From assembly GCA_041481445.1 (NCBI GenBank), contig JBGPBV010000009.1, forward strand, positions 1 to 64,000: DNA of 64,000 nucleotides, in the 5' to 3' direction. Each line of letters opens with the position of its first letter. Positions within the stretch are counted from its first letter, which is position 1. The DNA comes from AA29 sp041481445 (lineage in GTDB: Bacteria > Acidobacteriota > Vicinamibacteria > Fen-336). The notes beneath the pieces were generated by a model that made no database searches, was not told the DNA's origin, and saw only the letters and a program-made list of their open reading frames with translations. Position numbers and translations under genes: made by a program. Positions 42,445 to 50,601 of this stretch are shown in pieces.

Positions 42445-45000
42445 TTAGAAAGCGAAGCCGGCGCCGAAGTACACCCGGGTCTGGCCCTCGGTGCGGGCGG
42501 CGGCCACGCTGAGCGTGTTCTCGCGCCGCAGGAAGGAGAGCCAGATCCCGCCCCCGACGCCGGTGTGCCACCGCCGCGAGTCCTCACCCGACAGGAACAC
42601 CCGGCCGCTGTCCACCAATCCGAACACGCCGATGGCCCCCGGCACAAGCAGGCGCACCTCGCCGAGGCGGAGCCGCAGCTCCGCGTTCCCCCAGACGGCG
42701 GCGTCGCCCGCGTAGCGCTGGATGGCCAGGCCGCGGACGGTCTCGGTGCCGCCGATGAAGGCGGCCTCCTGCACGGGGTAGGTGCCCCAGACCTGGCGGC
42801 CCCCGAGGCGCAGGGCCAGGGTGGGCGCGAGCGGGAGAGGGGCGGTCAGGAAGTAGGAGGCCTCGCCGTGCACCTCGCCGAAGCCGCTCTGCACCGTCCA
42901 CATCGCCGGATAGTAGTTGCCTTCGGCGGAGAGCATGGCGCCCCGCGTGGATGCCCGCACCCCGTTGCGCGTGTCCCAGCGGAGGCTGGTGCCGAGCCCC
43001 ACCTGGCCGAAGTCCGCCACGCCGTACGGCCGAGCGAGGGCCAGGTAGTGATCGGGCCGCAGCTCGGTGCGGGTGAACTTCGCCGTCGGGCCCACCCACC
43101 AGTCCACGTGCTCGAGCCCGAGCCGGAACCGCGGCTGGAACAGGTACTGCCGCTGGCCGGAGAGGTAGAAGTCGTCCGGCCGCGTGGCCGTCGTCTCGTT
43201 GCCGTAACCGAAGAAGCGGACCAGCTCCATGTCGGAGGCGCGCAGGAGCACCTCCGTGCGCTTGCGCGAGTTCGTGCGCAGGAAGTCTCCCTGGTACTCC
43301 GCCGCCCAGGCGCCGAGGCCGGTCGCGTACGTCGCTCCGATCGACTGCCGGCTGCGGTACGGGTACTTCCGGAACCCGTAGGCGGTGTGCTGGAGCTTGA
43401 GGCCGATCACCGCCCCGAGGTCGGGCAGGGCGCCGAGGGTCAGGAGGGGGCTGGTCGAGGCGTTCGCGTCCATGAGCGGATCGCCGACGTCGTCGACCTC
43501 GGGCACGAACGGCTTGTCGCTGTCGGTCGTGCCGGGACCCTGGACCGTCTGGTTCCGGCCCTCCGCGTCGTAGAAGTGCGTGCCCTCCCCGGCGGAGTCG
43601 TCCACGACGTCGTTGCCTCCGCCGCCGATCACCCGCACCCGGATCGGCGAATCGATGCGCGGGTGGGACACCACGCGATCGTCGCCACCCTGGAGGTAGA
43701 TGCGGACCTCGCGCGTCTCACCGGAAAGGAACCGGCGGCGGAAGTAGGGTGCGCCGGCCTGGCCGCCTTCCCGCCTCTCCGCCAGCTGCACCTCGATCGA
43801 CCCGTCCGGGTCCTTGAGGATGTCCGCCCGCTCCGGACGCTCGGTGCCCCACACCTCCGCCTCGCGCGCGAGCAGCGCGTAGTAGCGCGCGGCGTACTCG
43901 GGCAGGAGGCGCCGCCGCGCCTGGAGCTTCCCGATCATGGCCCGCCCCACGATCTCGAAGTACTCCGGGGGCATCCGCCGCACGGCCTGGCTGAGGACGT
44001 CGTCGCCGAGCGACTCCTGGACCTTCCTCGCCACCTCGTCCCAGGCCGCGCGGTCGAGATCGCCGAGCAGGCGGCGGTCCATGAACCGGTTCGACCAGTT
44101 CAGGCCGAGGGGCGGCGGATACTTCTCCTCGAAGTTCACGAACCGCGAGTGGCCGACCCCCGCCACGGCCAGCACCGCCCCGTCGTACTTCGCGAAGGCC
44201 TGGTCGCGGTCCTCCGGGATCGCCTGCAGCCCCGCCTTGCCCCGGACCCGCGCCCAGCTCCACTGGCGCTGATGGCGGTCCCAGTCGCCGATGAACATGT
44301 CGAGCAGGCGCGCCGCGAGATACTGCCGCGCGTCGACGCGGTTTTCCGGGCTCTGGTCGAGCATCCGGGTCCAGACCTCGTCCCAGTCGTAGACCTTCTC
44401 GACGTCCTCGTAGCCGTGCGTCGCCGGCGGCTGCAGGCGCGGCTTCTCCTCGAGGATGCCCAGCGCGCCCCCGAACTCCTTCCGGAACTCGCCCAGCGCG
44501 GGGTCGTCGGCGATCACCACGAACTTGTGGTCGACGTGGGGCAGGCCGAGGGCGGCCTCCAGGCGGTCCGCGATCATCGGGCCCGCGGGGTTGGCCGCGC
44601 TGATCTGGTCCTGCGCGATCCACCGCACGAACGTGTCGCGGTACTCGGGGGGCAGGGCGGACTCGGGGTCCTTGTCCACCAGCCGCACGCGGAACTCGCG
44701 GCCGTCGCCGGACTCGAAGCGCAGCGACTTCGTCTGCTTCCCGCCCCCCTTCTTGATGGGCCGGAGCCCTCCCGCGAACGAATGGACGTCGAGCATCTCC
44801 ACCTCGATGGGGGTCGCCCAGAGGCGGCGGTAGTTGGGCCCCAGCAGCAGGCGATGGAGGCCCGTAGCCAGGTAATGCGGGTTGGCGGCGACGCGGACGG
44901 AGGCCGATTCACCCCTGGCGGCGGCGGCCACGAGGAGGAGCATCGACGCGACCGCGGCGCGCGCGGGGAGCGAGATCCAGTCCTGCACCTCTCTTCCCAT
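42445..45000 (-). CDS. Outer-membrane barrel protein (BamA/TamA type) with kinase-like N-terminal region
   Basis: The protein has 851 residues from ATG 45000 and a signal peptide (about 1-30). Residues about 60-400 hold LLDMFIGDWDRHQRQWSW (Asp241-Arg-His243) and IPEDRDQAF (Asp264-Arg-Asp266). This pairing recalls the catalytic and metal Asp of atypical kinases such as the HipA, PI3/4-kinase and FAM20C groups, and is also seen in exported bacterial proteins with surface-antigen barrels. Residues about 480-851 form a surface-antigen (Bac_surface_Ag) barrel with GGTETVRGLAIQRYAGD, a BamA-like VRG(F/Y) segment, ending in Phe (YFGAGFAF). Catalysis is unproven. The open frame to 45855 overlaps the divergent gene and is not used. 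Confidence 0.82.
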   Translation of the reverse strand: MGREVQDWISLPARAAVASMLLLVAAAARGESASVRVAANPHYLATGLHRLLLGPNYRRLWATPIEVEMLDVHSFAGGLRPIKKGGGKQTKSLRFESGDGREFRVRLVDKDPESALPPEYRDTFVRWIAQDQISAANPAGPMIADRLEAALGLPHVDHKFVVIADDPALGEFRKEFGGALGILEEKPRLQPPATHGYEDVEKVYDWDEVWTRMLDQSPENRVDARQYLAARLLDMFIGDWDRHQRQWSWARVRGKAGLQAIPEDRDQAFAKYDGAVLAVAGVGHSRFVNFEEKYPPPLGLNWSNRFMDRRLLGDLDRAAWDEVARKVQESLGDDVLSQAVRRMPPEYFEIVGRAMIGKLQARRRLLPEYAARYYALLAREAEVWGTERPERADILKDPDGSIEVQLAERREGGQAGAPYFRRRFLSGETREVRIYLQGGDDRVVSHPRIDSPIRVRVIGGGGNDVVDDSAGEGTHFYDAEGRNQTVQGPGTTDSDKPFVPEVDDVGDPLMDANASTSPLLTLGALPDLGAVIGLKLQHTAYGFRKYPYRSRQSIGATYATGLGAWAAEYQGDFLRTNSRKRTEVLLRASDMELVRFFGYGNETTATRPDDFYLSGQRQYLFQPRFRLGLEHVDWWVGPTAKFTRTELRPDHYLALARPYGVADFGQVGLGTSLRWDTRNGVRASTRGAMLSAEGNYYPAMWTVQSGFGEVHGEASYFLTAPLPLAPTLALRLGGRQVWGTYPVQEAAFIGGTETVRGLAIQRYAGDAAVWGNAELRLRLGEVRLLVPGAIGVFGLVDSGRVFLSGEDSRRWHTGVGGGIWLSFLRRENTLSVAAARTEGQTRVYFGAGFAF

Positions 45001-45033
45001 ATGACTACGGAAGGAGCGGCGCGTGGGCTGTGC

Positions 45034-45039
45034 TAGGGT
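45034..45039 (+). promoter_or_regulatory. -10 element for leaderless YyaL-AKR gene
   Basis: TGCTAGGGT is an extended -10, with TAGGGT exactly 6 nt before ATG 45046. This favours ATG 45046 over the in-frame TTG at 45043. Confidence 0.5.
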
Positions 45040-45045
45040 GTTTTG

Positions 45046-48000
45046 ATGAACGCGGACGCGCCCCGCCACACCAACCGCCTGGCCCAGTCCACCAGCCCCT
45101 ATCTCCTGCAGCACGCGCACAATCCCGTGGACTGGCACCCGTGGGGCGAGGAGGCGCTGGCCCGGGCCCGCGCCGAGGACAAGCCGATCCTGCTCAGCAT
45201 CGGCTACTCCGCCTGCCACTGGTGTCACGTGATGGAGCGCGAGTCCTTCGAGGACGAGGAGATCGCCCGCTTCATGAACGAGCACTTCGTGCCGGTCAAG
45301 GTGGACCGCGAGGAGCGGCCCGACCTCGACGACATCTACATGGCGGCCACCCTGGCCATGAACGAGGGGCAGGGCGGCTGGCCCATGACCGTCTTCCTCA
45401 CCCCCGACCAGGAGCCGTTCTTCGCCGGCACCTACTTCCCGCCCACCGACCGCGGGGGCCGTCCCGGCTTCCGCACCGTGCTCGAGCGCCTGGCCGAGAT
45501 GTGGCAGCGCGATCGCGAGGGCCTGCGCGCGCAGGGGGCCGAAGTCGCGCGGTTCCTGCGCGAGAACACGCGCGCCGCTCCCGGCCTCTCCGTCGGAGAG
45601 GACGACCTGCGCAAGGCGGTCGGGCAATTCGCACGGGATTTCGATTCCCGCTGGGGCGGCTTCGGGGGCGCCCCCAAGTTCCCTCCCTCGGCCGGCCTCT
45701 CCCTCCTCCTGCGCGCCCACCGCCGCTTCGGCGACCCGAGCGCCCTCGAGATGGCCACCCGCACGCTGGAGATGATGGCCCGCGGGGGCATGCACGACCA
45801 GATCGGCGGAGGGTTCCATCGCTACTCGGTGGACGAGCGGTGGCTGGTGCCGCACTTCGAGAAGATGCTGTACGACAACGCGCAGCTCGCCCGCGTGTAC
45901 CTCGAGGCCTTCCAGGCCACCGGCGAGGGAGCCTGGCGCGCCGTGGCCAAGGACATCTTCGACTACGTGCTCGGCGAGATGACGTCGCCGGAGGGCGGCT
46001 TCTACTCGGCGACGGACGCGGACTCGGAGGGAGAGGAGGGCCGCTTCTTCGTGTGGACGCCGGCGGAGGTGCGCTCAGCGCTCGGCAACGAGGAGCAGGC
46101 CCGCCTCTTCTGCGCGGCCTACGACGTCACCGACTCCGGCAACTTCGAGGGCCGCAGCATCCCCCACCTGGCCCGGCCCCTCGCCGACGTGGCGGCCGAG
46201 CTGCGCCTTCCCATGGAGGGGCTCGAGTCGACCCTGGCCGCCGCCCGCGCGCGACTGTACGCCGCGCGGGCGCAGCGCGTGCCCCCCGGCCTCGACGACA
46301 AGGTCCTCACCGCCTGGAACGGCCTCATGATCGGAGCCTTCGCGGAGGGCTTCCGCGTGACCGGAGAGGCGCGGTACGGCGACGCCGCCGCCCGCGCCGC
46401 CTCGTTCCTCCGTGCGCGCCACGTCGCCGAGGGCGGGGCGCTCCTCCGCACGTCGCGCGGCGGGCGCGCCCACCTGGCCGCCTACCTCGAGGACTACGCG
46501 TACCTCGCCGCCGGGCTCCTCGACCTCTACGAGGCCGCCGGCGACGCCGGCCACCTGCGCGAGGCGGAGCGCCTGGCCGAGCGGATGCGGGCCGACTTCA
46601 GGGCCGAGGAGGGCGGGTTCTACTCGACGGCGCGGGATCACGAGTCGCTGATCGTCCGGCACCGCGAAGGCCACGACGGCGCCACTCCCGCCGCGAGCGC
46701 TACAGCCGCCCACGTGCTGGCCCGCCTGTCCTACCACCTCGACCGCGAGGACCTGCGCGAGGAGGCCGCGGCGGCGGTGCGGGCCTGGGGCAAGGCGATC
46801 GCGCGCCAGCCGCGCGCGTTCGCGACGAGCCTGGCCGTCGTCGACCTGCTCCTGGAGGGGCCGGTGGAGCTGGCCCTGGTCGGAGCCGAAGACGACCCGG
46901 GCCGGGAGGCGCTGCGGGCGGAGCTGGCCCGGCACTACCTGCCCAACCGGATCGTCGCGCTGCACGATCCCGTCCGCGGGCCGTCCGACCTGCCGCTGCT
47001 GGCCGGAAAGGACACCGTCGGGGGCCGGTCCGCGTTGTACGTGTGCCGCCACTTCGCCTGCCAGCGGCCGCTCACCGACGCCGTCGACGTCGCGGGAGCC
47101 CTGGCCGCCGGGGCGCCGGCGGGCCCGGACGTCTCTCGCACCGCGCTGGCCGCGGCCGCGCAGGCGGGCGCGGCCACCGCCGAGGCCACGGCCGCCTTCG
47201 CGCAACGTCCACCCCGTGCGGGCGCCGGCTTCGTGATCCTGGGTCGCACGGGCCTCTCCGGCAGCCGGCTCGGGTTCGGCGGCTACCGCGTGGACGACGA
47301 GACCCCCGAGCACCGGCGCGCGCTCGCCGATGCCGTCGCCGCCGGCGTGAACGTCATCGACACCTCCACCAACTACACCGACGGCGCCAGCGAGAGGCTG
47401 GTCGGCGAGGCATTGCGCGATCTCGACGCGGCGGATGCCCTTCGGCGTGAGGAGGCGATCGTCGTCTCGAAGATCGGCTACATGCAGGGGGAGAACCTCC
47501 AGCGGGCCCAGGAGCGCGAGGCGGCCGGGCGCCCGTTCCCCGAGGTGGTGAAGTACGGCGAGGGGGTCTGGCACTGCGTCCACGCCGAGTTCCTGGCCGA
47601 CCAGCTCCCGCGGTCGCTCGCGCGCCTCCAGCTCGAGACCCTCGACGTCTGCCTGCTGCACAACCCCGAATACTTCCTCCTGGACGCCCACGAGCGCAGC
47701 CACGGCCCGCTCGACCGCCGCCGGGACGAGTTCTACCGCCGGCTCTCCGAATCGTTCGCGTTCCTCGAGGAGCAGGTGGGGAGCGGGCGCATCCGCGCGT
47801 ACGGCGTCTCGTCGAACACGTGCACGCGGCCGGCGAACGATCCCGAGGCGACCTCGCTCTCACGGATGCTGGAGGCGGCGGTCAAGGGAGCGGGGCCCGA
47901 TCACCACTTCCGCGTCCTGCAGCTCCCGTTGAACCTGTTCGAATCGGGGGCCGCTCTCGAGAGGAACGACGGGCCGGGCCTCGAGCGAACGGTCCTGGAC

Positions 48001-48690
48001 ACGGCGCGGACGGCCGGGCTCGGCGTCCTCGTCAACCGGCCGCTCAACGCGATGGTGGACGAGGCCCTCGTGCGCCTGGCCTCCGTGCGGGTGCCGGCTC
48101 GGGAGGTCGAGCTCGCGGACGCGTTCGCCGCGCTCGACTCGCTCGAGGGCGAGTACCGGACGACGATCGCCTCCCACCTCCAGCCCGCGGAGCGCGGCGT
48201 CCCGCCCGCCGACTTCTTTCGCTGGTCGACCGAGCTTGCCTCCGTCGCGCCGCACGTGCAGGGCCTCGAGCACTGGCAGTCGCTGCAAGAGCACCGGATC
48301 CTGCCCCGGTTCGCGCAGGCCCTCCAGGCCCTGGACCGCCATCTCACGGGCGCGCTCGGCCAGGAGTGGCAGGGCTGGCGCGCGCGGTATGTTCCCGCCC
48401 TGCACAAGGCGCTCAGCGAGATGCGGCGGCAGGCCGCGGAGAAGAGCGCGGCGAGGGTCGCGCGGGTCGAGGCCGTCCTCGATCCGCTCCTCCCGCCCGA
48501 GCGCCGGGGCGAGACTCTCTCCCGCAAGGCGCTGTGGGTCGTGGCCCACACCCCGGGCGTGAGCAGCGTGCTGGTGGGCATGCGCGATCCCGACTACGTG
48601 CGCGACGCCGGCGCCGTCCTCTCCTGGCCGGCCCTGGACGACCCCATCCGAGTCTACCGGGCGCTGCGGAACCTCGACCTCTCGTCGTAG
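45046..48690 (+). CDS. Fusion of thioredoxin-fold YyaL/DUF255 protein and aldo/keto reductase
   Basis: The protein has 1214 residues. Residues 1-165 are the DUF255 thioredoxin-like domain, with NPVDWHPWGEEAL and SACHWCHVM (C57, C60). Residues 190-690 form the (alpha/alpha)6 barrel of YyaL/spermatogenesis-associated-20 proteins (GGFGGAPKFPP, GGMHDQIGGGFHRYSVDERW, PHFEKMLYDNAQL). From residue 729 an aldo/keto reductase barrel begins, FVILGRTGLSGSRLGFGGYRV, with DTSTNYTDGASE (catalytic Asp and Tyr), VVSKIGYMQG, and SVLVGMRDPDYV near the end. An insertion of about 150 residues lies inside the AKR part. YyaL function is unknown; AKRs use NADPH to reduce carbonyls. A bridge of about 30 Ala-rich residues joins them, and no stop or frameshift is seen. 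Confidence 0.9.
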   Translation: MNADAPRHTNRLAQSTSPYLLQHAHNPVDWHPWGEEALARARAEDKPILLSIGYSACHWCHVMERESFEDEEIARFMNEHFVPVKVDREERPDLDDIYMAATLAMNEGQGGWPMTVFLTPDQEPFFAGTYFPPTDRGGRPGFRTVLERLAEMWQRDREGLRAQGAEVARFLRENTRAAPGLSVGEDDLRKAVGQFARDFDSRWGGFGGAPKFPPSAGLSLLLRAHRRFGDPSALEMATRTLEMMARGGMHDQIGGGFHRYSVDERWLVPHFEKMLYDNAQLARVYLEAFQATGEGAWRAVAKDIFDYVLGEMTSPEGGFYSATDADSEGEEGRFFVWTPAEVRSALGNEEQARLFCAAYDVTDSGNFEGRSIPHLARPLADVAAELRLPMEGLESTLAAARARLYAARAQRVPPGLDDKVLTAWNGLMIGAFAEGFRVTGEARYGDAAARAASFLRARHVAEGGALLRTSRGGRAHLAAYLEDYAYLAAGLLDLYEAAGDAGHLREAERLAERMRADFRAEEGGFYSTARDHESLIVRHREGHDGATPAASATAAHVLARLSYHLDREDLREEAAAAVRAWGKAIARQPRAFATSLAVVDLLLEGPVELALVGAEDDPGREALRAELARHYLPNRIVALHDPVRGPSDLPLLAGKDTVGGRSALYVCRHFACQRPLTDAVDVAGALAAGAPAGPDVSRTALAAAAQAGAATAEATAAFAQRPPRAGAGFVILGRTGLSGSRLGFGGYRVDDETPEHRRALADAVAAGVNVIDTSTNYTDGASERLVGEALRDLDAADALRREEAIVVSKIGYMQGENLQRAQEREAAGRPFPEVVKYGEGVWHCVHAEFLADQLPRSLARLQLETLDVCLLHNPEYFLLDAHERSHGPLDRRRDEFYRRLSESFAFLEEQVGSGRIRAYGVSSNTCTRPANDPEATSLSRMLEAAVKGAGPDHHFRVLQLPLNLFESGAALERNDGPGLERTVLDTARTAGLGVLVNRPLNAMVDEALVRLASVRVPAREVELADAFAALDSLEGEYRTTIASHLQPAERGVPPADFFRWSTELASVAPHVQGLEHWQSLQEHRILPRFAQALQALDRHLTGALGQEWQGWRARYVPALHKALSEMRRQAAEKSAARVARVEAVLDPLLPPERRGETLSRKALWVVAHTPGVSSVLVGMRDPDYVRDAGAVLSWPALDDPIRVYRALRNLDLSS

Positions 48691-48774
48691 CGCCCCCGGC
48701 GCGTTGGCGCGGGCTCGGCCGCGGGGACGGGCCCGGGGACGCCGGGGCGCTCGTCGTGCGACCATGACGCGCGA

Positions 48775-50511
48775 ATGACCACTCCGGCGGACGTCCTGCG
48801 CTTCGGGCCGTTCCGTCTCGACCCCGCGAAGCGCGTCCTTTGGCGCGGCCACGAGGTCGTGCCCCTGGCGCCGCGCGCGCTCGACCTCCTCATCGCCCTC
48901 GCCGAGCAGCAGGGCGACGTCGTGCCCAAGCAGACGCTGATGGACCGCGTGTGGCCGGGCACGTTCGTGGAGGAGGCCAACCTCAGCGTCAACGTCTCCG
49001 CGCTGCGCAAGGCGCTGGGCCGCCAGCCGGACGGCAAGCCCTACATCGAGACGCTGGCCCGGCGCGGATACCGGCTGGCCGTCCCCGTCAAGGCCGCCGC
49101 CGCGCGCCCGCCCTCGCTGGCGGTGCTGCCGTTCAAGCGCCTGTCCGCCGTGGCCGAGGACGAGTACCTCGCCGTCGGCCTCGCGGACGCGCTCATCGCC
49201 CGCCTGAGCCGCCTGGGACGCGTGGCCGTCCGGCCCACCAGCGCCGTGATGAAGTATGGCAGCCCCGGCACCGACGCCCAGGAGGCCGGACGGGCGCTCC
49301 AGGTCGACGCCGTGGTCGACGGCACGCTGCAGCGCGACGGCTCGCGGCTGCGCATCGCCGTCCAGCTCGTGCCCGTCGGGGGCGACGGGCCGACGTGGAC
49401 CCACACCTTCGAGACGGAGATGACGGGGCTCTTCGCCGTCCAGGACGCGATGGCCGAGCAGGTGGCGCACGCGCTGGCCCTCGAGCTGCGCGAGCCGGAG
49501 CGCCGGCTGCTCGCCCACCGCCACACCCAGGACCTGGCCGCCCAGGAGGCCTACCTCAAGGGCCGCTTCTTCTGGAGCCGGCTCACCGGCCCGGGGATCC
49601 AGAGGGCGTTCGCGGCCTTCCAGGAGGCGGCGGAGCTCGACCCCGACTACGCGCTGCCCCATGCCGGCCTCGCCGACGCCTGCCTGGTCCTCGGCTTTGC
49701 GGGGGTGCTCCCTCCCGCCGCGGCCTGGGAGCACGCCGAGGACGAGGCGCGCCAGGCCCTCGAGCGCGACGAGGGCCTGGCCGAGGCCCACGTCTCGAGC
49801 GCCTACGTGGCCCTCTTCCAGGACTGGGACTGGCCGGCGGCGCGGCGCGAGCTGGACCGCGCGGCCGAGCTCGGCCCGCACACCTCCAGCGTCCGTCTGT
49901 GGCGCGGGCTCTATCTCGCGATCCTGGGCCGCTTCGACGAGGCGGGGCGCGAGATCGCCCACGCCCACCACCTCGACCCGCTCTCCGTGGTCACGACGAC
50001 CGTCACCGGCCTCCAGGCCTACCTCAGCGGGGATCACGAGGCCGAGATGCGGCACCATCGCGCGGCCGTCGAGCTCGACCCGCATCACTTCGTCGGCCAC
50101 TGGGGCCTGGGCCTGGCCCTGCAGGGCCAGGGCAAGCATCGCGAAGCCCTGGCCGCCCACCGCGAGGCGGTGCGGCTGGCGCCCGAGGCGACCTTCCTCC
50201 AACCGGTCCTGGCCCGCAGCCTCGCCCTGGCCGGGGAGGCCGCGGAGGCGCGCACGACGCTCGAGGCCGCAAAGCGCTCGGCCCCGAACCTCTCCGCCTA
50301 CCAGGAGGCCACCGTCCTGGTCGCGCTCCGGCGCTCCGCGGCCGCCCTGGACGCGCTCGAGCGCGCGGGAGAGGCGCGCGATCCCTGGCTGGTCCTGCTC
50401 AAGGTCGACCCGATGCTCGACCCGCTGCGCGCGCAACCGCGTTTCCGGCGTCTCCTCGGGCGCGTCTTCCGTCGCGCCAAGGACCCCGCCGACCCGATCG
50501 CCCGCGACTGA
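48775..50511 (+). CDS. Winged-helix (CadC/ToxR type) regulator with TolB-like and TPR domains
   Basis: The protein has 578 residues. Residues 5-108 are an OmpR/CadC-type winged helix (LRFGPFRLDPAKRVLWRGHEV, LTMDRVWPGTFVEEANLSVNVSALRKALG in outline, YIETLARRGYRL). Residues about 115-250 are a TolB/FlgO-like domain (LAVLPFKRLSAVAEDEYLAVGLADALI). TPR repeats run from about 265 to 560. There is no membrane segment, unlike CadC. It probably binds DNA and is modulated by TPR partners; targets are unknown. The same TolB-TPR output is attached to the kinase at 20827. It begins 84 bp after the YyaL-AKR gene. Confidence 0.9.
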   Translation: MTTPADVLRFGPFRLDPAKRVLWRGHEVVPLAPRALDLLIALAEQQGDVVPKQTLMDRVWPGTFVEEANLSVNVSALRKALGRQPDGKPYIETLARRGYRLAVPVKAAAARPPSLAVLPFKRLSAVAEDEYLAVGLADALIARLSRLGRVAVRPTSAVMKYGSPGTDAQEAGRALQVDAVVDGTLQRDGSRLRIAVQLVPVGGDGPTWTHTFETEMTGLFAVQDAMAEQVAHALALELREPERRLLAHRHTQDLAAQEAYLKGRFFWSRLTGPGIQRAFAAFQEAAELDPDYALPHAGLADACLVLGFAGVLPPAAAWEHAEDEARQALERDEGLAEAHVSSAYVALFQDWDWPAARRELDRAAELGPHTSSVRLWRGLYLAILGRFDEAGREIAHAHHLDPLSVVTTTVTGLQAYLSGDHEAEMRHHRAAVELDPHHFVGHWGLGLALQGQGKHREALAAHREAVRLAPEATFLQPVLARSLALAGEAAEARTTLEAAKRSAPNLSAYQEATVLVALRRSAAALDALERAGEARDPWLVLLKVDPMLDPLRAQPRFRRLLGRVFRRAKDPADPIARD

Positions 50512-50563
50512 GGCCTCGCCAGGGGTCGCGACGTCCATCGTCGCAATCACCGGCCGCGGACGG

Positions 50564-50569
50564 TATACT
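50564..50569 (+). promoter_or_regulatory. -10 element of the GrpE-like gene
   Basis: TATACT lies 32 nt before GTG 50602, and GGAGG stands 5 nt before the start. This gene has a normal leader, unlike several neighbours. Confidence 0.45.
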
Positions 50570-50601
50570 GCGTGCGAGCGGATCCCGCCGGCGGAGGCCG
50601 C

